Below are positions 7,902 to 16,727 of a stretch of 64,000 bases of DNA, in pieces. The stretch lies in the NCBI GenBank assembly GCA_023436225.1, contig JAEZKA010000065.1, positions 141,945-205,944 of the forward strand, read 5' to 3'. The notes below the pieces were generated by a model that worked only from the letters and a program-made list of their open reading frames with translations, ran no database searches and was not told the DNA's origin. The DNA is from Bacillota bacterium. GTDB taxonomy: Bacteria; Bacillota; Clostridia; Lachnospirales; Lachnospiraceae. Position numbers and translations under genes: made by a program. Each line of letters starts with the position of its first letter. Within the stretch, counting starts at the first letter, position 1.

Positions 7902-9491
7902 TTACGTATCTTTCCGATGTAGTAGTATTACTGTCTCCACATGTTTTGTCCAAGGAAACATATCCACCGGTATCGCCTTCTGAGCCTTATAGCCTTTCTT
8001 CGTCAGATACTCCAGGTCACGTTCCAGCGTCACCGGATTGCAGGATACATAGACAATCTTCTTTGGCTTAAGTACGGCTATGGCATCCATGAACTGTGGT
8101 GTGCTGCCGGTTCTCGGAGGGTCCATAAATACGATGTCTGCACTCTCCCCCTTAGCTGCCATCTGACTCATGAATACACCTGCATCGTTGTTATAGAATT
8201 CGATATTGGTCGCATCATTTCGCTTTGCATTCACCACTGCATCTCGAACTGCGTCCTTATTCAGTTCGACACCGATCACCTGCTTGGCGCAATCCGAAGC
8301 GATCAAGCCAATGGTGCCTATTCCACAATAGGCATCAACGACTATCTCATCACCGGACAGATCTGCCAGTTCGATTGCTTTCTGATAAAGTATCTCGGTC
8401 TGAGCTGGATTCACCTGATAAAAGGATTTTGGCGAGATTCGGAAGGTCTTACCGCAGAGGCTGTCTTCGATAAAGCCTTTCCCATAGATTACCTGTTCTT
8501 TATCTCCCAGAACCATACTGGTCTGCTTATCATTTACATTCACTACAACTGTAGTAATTTCAGGATGCTCCTTGCGAAGCGCTTTGACAAAATTATTCTT
8601 CGAGGGCATGATCGGAGAAGCCAGAACCAGGACCACCATAATTTCTCCGCTGTGATAACCGGATCGAATTAACACATGGCGCAGCAGACCATATCCGGTA
8701 TCCTCATCATAGGTCAATATCTTAAAGGACTTCAGCATACCGCGTATGGTGGAGATGATTGCATCCGCCTTCTCGTTATGGATTAAGCAGTGTTCAACTG
8801 CTATGACACGATGGGTTCCTTCCTCGTACACACCGGAGATTGGATTGCCTTTTCGGTCATGATCAAAGACAACATGCACCTTATGGCGGTAATGATCAGG
8901 CTGCTTCATGCCTATGATCGGTTCAACCTTACAGTATTTCTTAATCAGCTTCTCAACTTCCTTCTGCTTTTCCTCCAGATGCTTCTCATAGCTGTCATGG
9001 AGAATATGGCAGCCTCCGCAGCTTCGCTGATAAGAACATGCCCCTTTATTCCTTGCTTCTGTAGAAATCTTTGGCTTACCTTGCACACTTCCAATGTCTG
9101 CATTGTGGCTCCTTACAGTTTTCACATTGGACACATTATGTTCACTTCTTGGGGGAGTTGATTCATACTTCTTATTACTTGAGGTTCTGTCATGCATACC
9201 GGAGTATTTTTTCTGCGCATGAGCAGTTGTATTATGTTCTTTGGAAGCCGGACTTTTTTGAACATAAGTAGTTGTAGCTTTCTGCCGACTGGAGACTACG
9301 CGATTTACTTTACCCTTTGATTGACTACCGTGCTTCTTCCAACCTGTCTCCTTTATAAAGGTATCAAAATCCTCAAAGTCCTCAAAATTCTCATAGACCT
9401 CCCGCTTCTTGTTCGCCTTGCTGTAATCCCCTCTATTCATGGGCTGATTCGCATTTCCCTTTATATTGCTTGATTTATGTTCCTTATTCAT
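7902..9491 (-). CDS. rlmD: 23S rRNA (uracil-C5)-methyltransferase, RlmD/RumA family, with long N-terminal extension
   Basis: This 529-aa enzyme uses SAM to methylate C5 of uracil in 23S rRNA. A [4Fe-4S] cysteine cluster CSYQRSCGGC (C-x5-C-x2-C, about residue 152) is followed by the catalytic domain: SAM motif DAYCGIGTIGL, MDPPRTGS, the nucleophile Cys in YVSCNPVTLERDL, and the C-terminal HVETVILL. The first ~150 residues are a polar, Lys/Ser/Asn-rich, probably disordered tail where most relatives have a TRAM domain; none is evident here. The ribosome site AAGGAG lies inside the last codons of the radical SAM gene 5 nt upstream, so translation is coupled. The target uridine is inferred from the family. 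Confidence 0.9.
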   Translation of the reverse strand: MNKEHKSSNIKGNANQPMNRGDYSKANKKREVYENFEDFEDFDTFIKETGWKKHGSQSKGKVNRVVSSRQKATTTYVQKSPASKEHNTTAHAQKKYSGMHDRTSSNKKYESTPPRSEHNVSNVKTVRSHNADIGSVQGKPKISTEARNKGACSYQRSCGGCHILHDSYEKHLEEKQKEVEKLIKKYCKVEPIIGMKQPDHYRHKVHVVFDHDRKGNPISGVYEEGTHRVIAVEHCLIHNEKADAIISTIRGMLKSFKILTYDEDTGYGLLRHVLIRSGYHSGEIMVVLVLASPIMPSKNNFVKALRKEHPEITTVVVNVNDKQTSMVLGDKEQVIYGKGFIEDSLCGKTFRISPKSFYQVNPAQTEILYQKAIELADLSGDEIVVDAYCGIGTIGLIASDCAKQVIGVELNKDAVRDAVVNAKRNDATNIEFYNNDAGVFMSQMAAKGESADIVFMDPPRTGSTPQFMDAIAVLKPKKIVYVSCNPVTLERDLEYLTKKGYKAQKAIPVDMFPWTKHVETVILLHRKDT

Positions 9492-9496
9492 AAGAA

Positions 9497-10399
9497 TTAT
9501 ACTCCTTCTTCGTTAAATTCCGGTATAAAGCTTTCACTTGCAGTCTCTCCTTCTTGGATGAAACCGTTCTCTATTCCGATATCGATTGCATAATCGATCA
9601 GCTCTTCATACTCCTCTGCTGATACCTTGTGATTCATCATAGGATCATTCGCCATCCTTGGTAATGGAGTATACTGGTTCATAATACTGATATAAATAGT
9701 ATCTCCATACGAATCATATAAATATCTTATTATATCCTTCGAATCAGGCAGATGTCCCGGTAATACTAGATGTCGGACGATTACACCCTTTCTCATCATG
9801 CCCCGATTATCAAATTCAGCATACCCCACCTGTCTTACCATCTCATTGATTGCCTTTGAGGCATATTCAAAATAATCCTCTGCCCTTGAATATAACCTCG
9901 CGGGCTCCGGATTCATATATTTTAGATCCGGCAGATAGATATCCACATACCCTTCCAGCAATTGGAGGGTATCAACCTTCTCATAAGCACTGCTATTATA
10001 TACAATAGGGATAGATAACCCCTTACCTCTGGCCTGATCGATTGCTTCAATGATCTGTGGTACATAATGACTTGGAGTCACCAGATTGATGTTATTCGCC
10101 CGTTGCTGTTGAAGCTCCATAAATATATCTGAAAGACGCTCTATCGAGATCTGCTTACCAGCCATACCATTGGCAATATTATAATTCTGACAGTAAACAC
10201 AGCCCAGAGAACAGCCAGAGAAGAATACGGTTCCAGAACCTTCATCTCCAGAGATACAGGGCTCCTCCCACATATGAAGAGCCGCCCTTGCTACAATAAG
10301 CTCTTCGCAGGTCTTACAATATCCCCTTTGTCCCATTGTACGATCTACCTTGCAATCTCTGGGACAGAGAGTGCATTCTTTCATGAGATCTTGAATCAT
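9497..10399 (-). CDS. Radical SAM protein, PflA/PflX-like (COG1313)
   Basis: This 300-aa radical SAM protein carries the cluster motif CSLGCVYCQN (C-x3-C-x2-C, about residues 66-73), which binds the SAM-cleaving [4Fe-4S] cluster. An N-terminal set of cysteines (CTLCPRDCKVDR and CKTCEE) is typical of the COG1313 group of uncharacterised pyruvate-formate-lyase-activase-like proteins. Its target is unknown. It is the first gene of an operon with the rRNA methyltransferase (5-nt gap). The ATG at 10399 has an AGAGGATT ribosome site. Confidence 0.85.
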   Translation of the reverse strand: MIQDLMKECTLCPRDCKVDRTMGQRGYCKTCEELIVARAALHMWEEPCISGDEGSGTVFFSGCSLGCVYCQNYNIANGMAGKQISIERLSDIFMELQQQRANNINLVTPSHYVPQIIEAIDQARGKGLSIPIVYNSSAYEKVDTLQLLEGYVDIYLPDLKYMNPEPARLYSRAEDYFEYASKAINEMVRQVGYAEFDNRGMMRKGVIVRHLVLPGHLPDSKDIIRYLYDSYGDTIYISIMNQYTPLPRMANDPMMNHKVSAEEYEELIDYAIDIGIENGFIQEGETASESFIPEFNEEGV

Positions 10400-10564
10400 T
10401 TTAATCCTCTATATATTTCTTAATATTTATACGATGCTGTCTATATCAATTCTTACCATTCAATTCACGTCATCTGTATATACTACCCGTTTATCACTAA
10501 TTCATTTTACATTACTTAATGCAGAAATACAATGAAAAATACATCTGCAGGTTACTCCCTTTGA

Positions 10565-11119
10565 GCCGCTATTATTAATTCCATCGCTGAGAGGACAAAT
10601 TTACTATCCTTAAATGCTTCCATCGAAGCAGCACGAGCCGGTGAAGCAGGAAAAGGGTTCTCTGTTGTAGCATCGGAAATCCGTACCTTAGCCGAGCAAT
10701 CCAGGAATTCCATCATTCAAATTGAACAATTAATTGGGGAAGTCCAGGAGGAAATCAAAAACACTATAGCAATTACAAACGACAGTAACATTACGGTTCA
10801 CTCAGGTATTGGTATTATAAAATCTGCAGGAGAGATATTTGGTGAGATACTCTCCTCTGTGAATGAGATATCAACCTATTCAAATACAGTTTCTGAAAAT
10901 ATCCAAAATGTATATACTAATTCACAGAATGTTGTTTCCTCGATCAGTAAAACGAAACAGGCTTCTGAAACAATATCCGATGCCTCCAAGGAAGTAGCCG
11001 CAGCTACCCAAGAAGAAAACGCCACCCTGGAAGAAATCAATTCAATAGCTGAGACACTTTTTCATATGTCATCGCAGCTTAAGAACCTGATACAGCTTTC
11101 ATCTCCTCAACCAATTTAA
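10565..11119 (+). pseudogene. Methyl-accepting chemotaxis protein, C-terminal fragment
   Basis: An open frame of 184 codons encodes only the signalling tip and the C-terminal half of a chemoreceptor. It begins with the hairpin-tip sequence ERTNLLSLNASIEAARAGEA, then GKGFSVVASEIRTLAEQS, followed by the returning coiled coil and a natural stop. An in-frame TGA lies just before it (10562), and the sensor domain, membrane segments, HAMP and first half of the coil are absent. No ribosome site or promoter is evident. It is best read as the 3' remnant of a deleted receptor gene. Confidence 0.8.
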
Positions 11120-11186
11120 TCAGCTGTGCATCCTTTTCTCTGTTGTATGAAATTCTATGCTCAACGGACTAAAAGCTACGATATAA

Positions 11187-11220
11187 TAAGGCACTCTACA
11201 GACTGATGTAGAGTGCCTTA
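11187..11220. terminator. Hairpin terminator between convergent genes
   Basis: A perfect 13-bp stem (TAAGGCACTCTAC at 11187-11199 with its complement at 11208-11220) and an 8-nt loop lie between the plus-strand chemoreceptor remnant and the minus-strand gene ending at 11246. The position suggests a terminator for both. The U-run is weak on each side. Confidence 0.6.
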
Positions 11221-11245
11221 AATTGATTGAATTATGATAGCCCGA

Positions 11246-12592
11246 TTAGAATATTTTCGCCTTATTTATGATACTCTTAAGAGTGGTAAGCACAAGTGTT
11301 GCATAATCAATCGTATCTGAAGTTGCCAGGTAATCCTCAATTAGAATTTGATTGATTGACCAGCCTACCTGCTCCGCTTTACGAGCAGCCCACTCCGCTT
11401 CCTCCGGATTAATATAATGTGCCTCCTTGAGTAATTCTAAAAGGCTTGGTATTATCTTAGACTGTCTTGCTTCTTTACTTTGTTTGCTGTTTATCCGTTC
11501 AAGGGATTTTATAAGAATGGCAATCTGGCCGTTAATCAATCCTTTTCCAATTAACCAACTAATAATAATCTCCTTACTTGGAAGCTGCGCAAGCTTCAAT
11601 GGATCTACCAGACCGGTTGCTTTAATGAACAAGTAGGTATCTATCCTACCTTCAGAATAAATTGTGGTAAATTGCTCCCATTCCTTATCTGTTAACCGCT
11701 CATTTGCTTCAATTACTCGTTCTCTAAGTAATTGTGAATAGCCATTATAATCTTTTATTACAACGTCAATCTTATTCAAAATTTCATATATTTTTGACGG
11801 CCTTGCGGCTACTATATACACTTCGTCTCCAAACATCTCCTTTAGTGCCGCGATAACGCCTGCTTTAGAGGCATCTCCACAGGCAATCACCAGTCTCCCG
11901 TCAGAGCGATATCCTAGCGGAACTGCCTGTAATGCCTTTGCCTTATTAATATTCATCTTAGACGTCCAAGAGATATCATTAAATTCTATCTTAGAGTCAA
12001 GCTCATAGTATGCTATTTTTTGTTGGGTAGCAAGGGTAGAGTAGAGAGCTGTCTCATCAATAAAACCAAGAGCAAGGAGACTTTCTCCTAACTTACAACC
12101 TATCCGCTTCTGATAATATAAACCAGTCTCCAGCTGTTCGGTATGAATTAATCCACGCTCGATTAATAATCGACCCAACTGTAATTTATTGTCCATTAAG
12201 GGATTGCTCATCCCCGGATCATGAATATAGGTCATATCCTCTTCCAATACAAAATACTTACCTAATTTAGCGTCATGAATAACTCTCTTATTTAGATCAA
12301 TTGCCAATCGGACAAGATCCTCTAAGGTTATTATGCTAACACTCAATTTACTGCAGCTTTCTATATTCCCATCGGTTATCCATTCCTGATAGTTGCTGTG
12401 ATCAACAGCAATCTTCGCCTTACTATTGTTCTTAACCAAGATAACAACCAATAAGACAATAATTAGCCCATCCACCAGATAAGTAATTGTAGCCGTATTG
12501 GATTTGAAGCTCTTATAAGTCCATACAATACTAGCCATTAAAGAAAACAGACCTATTAAGATATATAACACCTTAAGCCGATTTCTATTCAT
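11246..12592 (-). CDS. Membrane protein with MshEN (T2SS GspE N-terminal) domain
   Basis: This protein is about 448 aa. Two N-terminal membrane segments (about residues 5-25 and 36-52 from the chosen start) are followed by a cytoplasmic region with a GspE N-terminal/MshEN domain. That domain contains the two linked motifs LGRLLIERGLIHTEQLETGL, then YYQ, and KLGESLLALGFIDETALYST, then LATQ. This tandem pattern is the one known to bind cyclic di-GMP in MshE. The AAA ATPase that normally follows in GspE/PilB is absent, replaced by an all-helical C-terminal half. The start at 12592 was chosen because GGGGGG lies just upstream, while the longer ORF start (12628) has no ribosome site. Cyclic di-GMP binding is inference. 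Confidence 0.75.
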   Translation of the reverse strand: MNRNRLKVLYILIGLFSLMASIVWTYKSFKSNTATITYLVDGLIIVLLVVILVKNNSKAKIAVDHSNYQEWITDGNIESCSKLSVSIITLEDLVRLAIDLNKRVIHDAKLGKYFVLEEDMTYIHDPGMSNPLMDNKLQLGRLLIERGLIHTEQLETGLYYQKRIGCKLGESLLALGFIDETALYSTLATQQKIAYYELDSKIEFNDISWTSKMNINKAKALQAVPLGYRSDGRLVIACGDASKAGVIAALKEMFGDEVYIVAARPSKIYEILNKIDVVIKDYNGYSQLLRERVIEANERLTDKEWEQFTTIYSEGRIDTYLFIKATGLVDPLKLAQLPSKEIIISWLIGKGLINGQIAILIKSLERINSKQSKEARQSKIIPSLLELLKEAHYINPEEAEWAARKAEQVGWSINQILIEDYLATSDTIDYATLVLTTLKSIINKAKIF

Positions 12593-12706
12593 GTTTTCCC
12601 CCCAACTTCCCCTATCATCTTTTATCATTTGTGTTACTAATTTCCTATATCCTAATTATATCACCAATGTAAGTAAATCCAAGCATTATTTCTGTTTTTG
12701 AAGCAT

Positions 12707-13897
12707 TTACTTAACCTTCAGCAGCTTTCGTGCAACTGTGACAACCGGTTTAAACAAAGGGCCTTCCATCTCCTTCTTCACCTGCTTCAATTCTTTTCGG
12801 ATTGATATTTTCTGTGGACAGTGAAGTTCGCATTTTCCACACTCTGTACAAAGCGATGCATATGCAGGCTTTTTTGACATCACTCCCAGGGTTTGCATAT
12901 ATTTTAAACGGTTTTTCTTATCATTCAAGAGATATTTGTCATTATATGCAGCAAAACATCCAGGAATATCTACCCCATGAGGACAGGGCATACAATAAGC
13001 ACAAGCTGTACAGGGTACTTTGGTTCTCTCCAGCATGATTTCCTTGACTCTGTCGAACACCTTCAGCTCATCGTCAGATAAGGAATTTGCAGCGACACTG
13101 GAGGCAAGTTCTAAATTCTCTGCAAGCTGCTGTTCATCGCTCATACCGGATAGGACCACCGTAACTTCCGGATGATTCCATATCCAGCGAAGTGCCCAAT
13201 CTGCCGGAGTACGCTTTGCATCATAGCCTCGGAAGGCCTTCAATACCTCAATCGGAAGATTATTCACAAGCTTTCCTCCACGCAGAGGTTCCATCACGAT
13301 AACCGGAATCCCCATGGAAGCGGCCAGCTGTAAGCCTGATTTTGTGGCTTGATTATTCTCATCCAGATAATTATATTGAATCTGGCAAAAATCCCAGGGA
13401 TACGCAGTTAAAATCTGCTCAAATTCAGCCTTTCCGCCATGGAACGAAAAACCGATATTACGAATTGTTCCTTCTTTCTTCAGCTGCTCCAACCAGTCCA
13501 TGACCCCAATACTGATCATCCGATCCAGTGTAGCCTTGTCGGTCAACATATGTAGAAGATAATAATCAATATAATCCGTCTTAAGCTTCGTACACTGATT
13601 CTCAAAAATCTTCTTTGCTCCATCCAACTTACTTACCATAAATGGAGGTAGCTTTGTAGCAATTTTTACCCTTTTGCGATATCCTCCGGCTAACGCATCT
13701 CCAAGAAGTGCCTCACTCTTTCCACCATGATAAAAATAAGCTGTATCAAAGTAATTCATTCCTTGATCAATTGCAGATCGAATGAGCGCAATTGATCTGG
13801 GTTCATCGATACCGGCCCCTTTTTGTGGAAAACGCATACATCCAAAGCCAAGAATCGAAAGCTCGTCCCCATTTTTTTGATTCACTCTAGTCAGCAT
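12707..13897 (-). CDS. Aldo/keto reductase with C-terminal 4Fe-4S ferredoxin domain
   Basis: This 396-aa protein has an N-terminal aldo/keto reductase barrel (about 1-285). The family catalytic pattern is visible in YFDTAYFYHGGKSE (Asp/Tyr), KIATKLP (Lys) and YIDYYLLHML (His). A C-terminal cysteine-rich segment holds CTACAYCMPCPHGVDIPGC and CTECGKCELHCPQKI, a 4Fe-4S arrangement known from clostridial fusion reductases. Electron flow between flavin-free barrel and clusters is not established for this subfamily. The start has a GGAGG site. It stands 202 nt downstream of threonine aldolase. Confidence 0.92.
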   Translation of the reverse strand: MLTRVNQKNGDELSILGFGCMRFPQKGAGIDEPRSIALIRSAIDQGMNYFDTAYFYHGGKSEALLGDALAGGYRKRVKIATKLPPFMVSKLDGAKKIFENQCTKLKTDYIDYYLLHMLTDKATLDRMISIGVMDWLEQLKKEGTIRNIGFSFHGGKAEFEQILTAYPWDFCQIQYNYLDENNQATKSGLQLAASMGIPVIVMEPLRGGKLVNNLPIEVLKAFRGYDAKRTPADWALRWIWNHPEVTVVLSGMSDEQQLAENLELASSVAANSLSDDELKVFDRVKEIMLERTKVPCTACAYCMPCPHGVDIPGCFAAYNDKYLLNDKKNRLKYMQTLGVMSKKPAYASLCTECGKCELHCPQKISIRKELKQVKKEMEGPLFKPVVTVARKLLKVK

Positions 13898-13990
13898 ACT
13901 AATCCTCCAAAATTTACGTATTTGGGCAGCAACACAAACTTTCCGTTTAAAAAATCCTTGATTATCAATCGAACTTTGCCTGCCCTTTGA

Positions 13991-14063
13991 AGTGTGAATT
14001 ATGCTTTTTAATCATTCACACTAGTACTGCAAGCTGCCAGAATTCCGCGGATTTGGGCAGCTT
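13991..14063. repeat. Two consecutive hairpins between threonine aldolase and aldo/keto reductase
   Basis: Two perfect stems lie side by side: AGTGTGAAT (13991-13999) with ATTCACACT (14014-14022), and AAGCTGCC (14031-14038) with GGCAGCTT (14056-14063). Neither has a U-run on the minus strand, so a simple terminator is unlikely. They could stabilise or process the mRNA end of threonine aldolase. Confidence 0.45.
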
Positions 14064-14099
14064 ACAGCTCAAATTACCGATTGAAAAAGCTATGATATT

Positions 14100-15125
14100 T
14101 CAATCTAATCCCTGTATAAATTCTATTAAACTGTCAACATTACTCTGACTTGAAGCCCAGGAGGTTACAAGGCGGATAGCACAGTGCTTATCGTCTATTC
14201 TCTCCTGAATCTGAAAGCCGAATTTCTCTGCCAACTTATCGATCATCTCATCGGATAGTATTGGAAATAACTGATTGGAGCATAAGGGAGCATAAAATTG
14301 AATTCCCTTGTCCGCCAAAGCTTGTCCAATCTTCTCAGCCATACGGTTCGCATGGGTTCCAAGCTCGTAGTAAAGTCCATTTTCAAAAAGAGCCTCGAAT
14401 TGCTGACCGATAACAAACCCCTTTGCCATCATGGCTCCTCGCTGCTTGATCAGATAACGGAAATCATCCCTAAGCTCCTGCTTACAAATCACTAAGGCCT
14501 CTCCGAGAAGTGCACCGTTTTTCGTTCCTCCGATATAGAATACATCCACCAGATCAGCAATATCCTTCAAGGTAAGATCATTTCTACTACAGGTTAAAGC
14601 ACTTGCTAACCTGGCACCATCTAAGAATAATAATAACTTCTCCTGAATACATAATCCCCTGATTGCCTCCAGTTCCGCTTTGGTATAGATGGTTCCAAGC
14701 TCCGTAGTATTCGACAAATAAACCATCTTTGGCTGCACCATATGCTCCCCGCTATGACTTTCCAGTACCCTACGGATACCAGCCGGTGATAGCTTGCCAT
14801 CCTGATTCGGTACTGTAATCACCTTATGACCGGTTGCTTCAATCGCACCGGTTTCATGGACATTCACATGTCCGGTATCCGCAGCTATCACGCATTGATG
14901 AGGTCTAAGAAAGGAAGAGATAACCAAAAGATTCGTTTGTGTTCCTCCTGGAATAAAGTGAATATCCACATCTTCATTCTGCATTTCTTTTTTGATATAT
15001 TGCTTCGCCAGCTCACTATGAGAATCTTCTCCATAAGCGGTATTCTGTTCTAGATTTGATTGCAGCATCAACTCAAATATACGTGGATGTGCTCCTTCAC
15101 TGTAATCATTAATAAAATTTATCAT
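14100..15125 (-). CDS. ltaE: Low-specificity L-threonine aldolase
   Basis: This 341-aa PLP-dependent fold-type I aldolase cleaves threonine (or allo-threonine) to glycine and acetaldehyde. Family marks include NDYSEGAHPRI at the N-terminus, the stacking/substrate region GTQTNLLVIS, HVNVHETGAIEATGHKV, the PLP-binding Asp-Ala-Arg in LFLDGARLASAL and the Schiff-base Lys in FYIGGTKNGALLGEA (about residue 202). The start has GGAGG 7 nt upstream. It lies 13 nt after ftsX, so it may share the ftsEX transcript even though its metabolic role is unrelated. Confidence 0.93.
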   Translation of the reverse strand: MINFINDYSEGAHPRIFELMLQSNLEQNTAYGEDSHSELAKQYIKKEMQNEDVDIHFIPGGTQTNLLVISSFLRPHQCVIAADTGHVNVHETGAIEATGHKVITVPNQDGKLSPAGIRRVLESHSGEHMVQPKMVYLSNTTELGTIYTKAELEAIRGLCIQEKLLLFLDGARLASALTCSRNDLTLKDIADLVDVFYIGGTKNGALLGEALVICKQELRDDFRYLIKQRGAMMAKGFVIGQQFEALFENGLYYELGTHANRMAEKIGQALADKGIQFYAPLCSNQLFPILSDEMIDKLAEKFGFQIQERIDDKHCAIRLVTSWASSQSNVDSLIEFIQGLD

Positions 15126-15138
15126 TGTACTTCCTCCA

Positions 15139-16032
15139 TTAATTTTTGTCTTTTCTCATGCTGCTTAGTCCGAATAGGCTTCCCAATACTCCAAGAATCG
15201 CGCTGACAGATAATATTAAAAGGCTTATATCTGCCTGCAGCTGTTCTTTCTTAGGTAATGGAATAAATGGCAATACACCATCAACCTGCCGATAACCACT
15301 GCTGATAACCAGCACTAGTAATACCACGGCGATCAGTCCTCCGACTACAGTCATCAGTATTCCTGCTAAAATAAAGGGAAATCCGATGAAACCACCCGGC
15401 GCTCCCAGCAGTCGTAAGGTATTGATCTGCTCCCGATTATTATAGATGCCTTGTCGGATCATATGAGATATAATAATTAAGGTCGTCATCCCGACTGCAA
15501 GAATGATAAAAACTCCGACGATTTTTACACCATCGGTTATCTGCTTCATCTGTTCCAGTACCTCCCTATTATCTCTAACATACTCAATTCCATCCTGTAG
15601 GGCAAGCTGTTTTGATACCTCCTCAAGTCTAGTAAGATCAATTCTAATCTCAAGAAATGCTTCAAAGGGATTCTCATCAAATAATTCAAGAATATTCGCT
15701 TCATTACCCAACAGCTTCTCCATCTGAAGCTTTGCCTGTTCCTTCTCTACAAAACGAACCTCTGTGACACCATTGATCGATTGGATCCGTCTTGTCAGCA
15801 TATCTAGCTGATCCTGATCCTCCGGATCAACCAGATATGCACTTATCTCAGCCTCCTGCTCCAGCATCATTATTATCTGATCCCCAACTGACCAGCCTGT
15901 CAGAACAATCCCAAGTAAGAATAAGATCAATCCTGTTCCCAGAACAGAAAAGAAATTCGATAATGGATTAAAACGGATGGTCCGTAATGCTTCCAACAGA
16001 AAATACCCTATATTATAGAAAAACGTCTTCAT
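15139..16032 (-). CDS. ftsX: Cell division ABC permease FtsX
   Basis: The protein is 297 aa with the FtsX topology: one membrane segment near residues 18-42, a large extracellular loop (about 43-160; QDQLDMLTRRIQSINGVTEV and following), then three C-terminal membrane helices. FtsX works with FtsE to control peptidoglycan hydrolases at the division site through its outer loop. The start at 16032 was set because GGAGG precedes it and its ATG overlaps the ftsE stop by 4 nt (ATGA); the longer ORF start lacks support. Confidence 0.92.
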   Translation of the reverse strand: MKTFFYNIGYFLLEALRTIRFNPLSNFFSVLGTGLILFLLGIVLTGWSVGDQIIMMLEQEAEISAYLVDPEDQDQLDMLTRRIQSINGVTEVRFVEKEQAKLQMEKLLGNEANILELFDENPFEAFLEIRIDLTRLEEVSKQLALQDGIEYVRDNREVLEQMKQITDGVKIVGVFIILAVGMTTLIIISHMIRQGIYNNREQINTLRLLGAPGGFIGFPFILAGILMTVVGGLIAVVLLVLVISSGYRQVDGVLPFIPLPKKEQLQADISLLILSVSAILGVLGSLFGLSSMRKDKN

Positions 16033-16709
16033 ACGAGCACCTCCCCACACCGCTGTACTGTGATTTCACCGCTGTTTACTCGAATAAAGGTGGCGTCTTT
16101 CGCACCTTCAATCAGATGGGTGGCATGGGTTGTTATTACTACGGCCGTATTGCTGTCCTTAAAGGAGTTTAGTAGCTCTAAAATGTTTATTGCATTATCA
16201 TGATCCAGGTTACCGGTTGGTTCATCCGCTAAGATCAACACCGGTTTTCTGGCTACCGCTCTTGCGATTGCAACTCGTTGTGCTTCACCCCAAGATAAGT
16301 TCTCTACATGAGTATGTATCTTATGCTCCAGACCTACTCTTATCAGGGTATTTTCGGCATCCTCTCTCATTCTTTTTGGAGCAATCCCAAGAAATCTCAT
16401 ACCCATCATTACATTCTCCAGAGCGGTTCTGCCCTCGATCAGCTTAAATTCCTGAAACACCGGACCAATCAATTTCCGCAGCCTTCTTATTCTATGTTCA
16501 TTCCCTTTTTTCATTATCTCATTCAGTACTCTTAGCTCTCCGTCACTGGTATATTCCATTCCAATCATCAGCTTAAGAAGGCTGGTTTTACCTGAACCGC
16601 TGGGACCGGTGATATACACCAGTTCACCGGGCTTAATTGCCAAACTGATATTCTTTAATGCCTTTGTCCCATCCGGGTAGGTTAAAGATACATCCTTTGC
16701 TTCAATCAT
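16029..16709 (-). CDS. ftsE: Cell division ATP-binding protein FtsE
   Basis: This 226-aa ABC ATPase has Walker A GPSGSGKTSL, Q-loop PVFQEFKLI, Walker B LILADEPTGNLD and H-loop ITTHA. The signature reads LSWGEAQRVAIARA, with Trp replacing the usual Gly of LSGGE; the codon is TGG. FtsE powers FtsX to activate cell-wall hydrolases. The start at 16709 follows GGAGG at 7 nt. It lies 18 nt after the coiled-coil gene and overlaps ftsX, forming a tight operon. Confidence 0.93.
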   Translation of the reverse strand: MIEAKDVSLTYPDGTKALKNISLAIKPGELVYITGPSGSGKTSLLKLMIGMEYTSDGELRVLNEIMKKGNEHRIRRLRKLIGPVFQEFKLIEGRTALENVMMGMRFLGIAPKRMREDAENTLIRVGLEHKIHTHVENLSWGEAQRVAIARAVARKPVLILADEPTGNLDHDNAINILELLNSFKDSNTAVVITTHATHLIEGAKDATFIRVNSGEITVQRCGEVLV

Positions 16710-16727
16710 AACTCTTCCTCCCATCGT

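Noticed and set aside
7771..7953. 60-aa ORF downstream of the rRNA methyltransferase
   Set aside because: It overlaps the 3' end of rlmD on the same strand in another frame and has no ribosome site.
7941..8672. 243-aa plus-strand ORF inside rlmD
   Set aside because: It lies antisense to a clear methyltransferase, has no ribosome site and reads as a shadow frame.
10532..10564. ATG in frame with the chemoreceptor fragment, broken by TGA
   Set aside because: It has no ribosome site and the 10 codons before the TGA do not resemble a receptor, so read-through or selenocysteine use is not supported.
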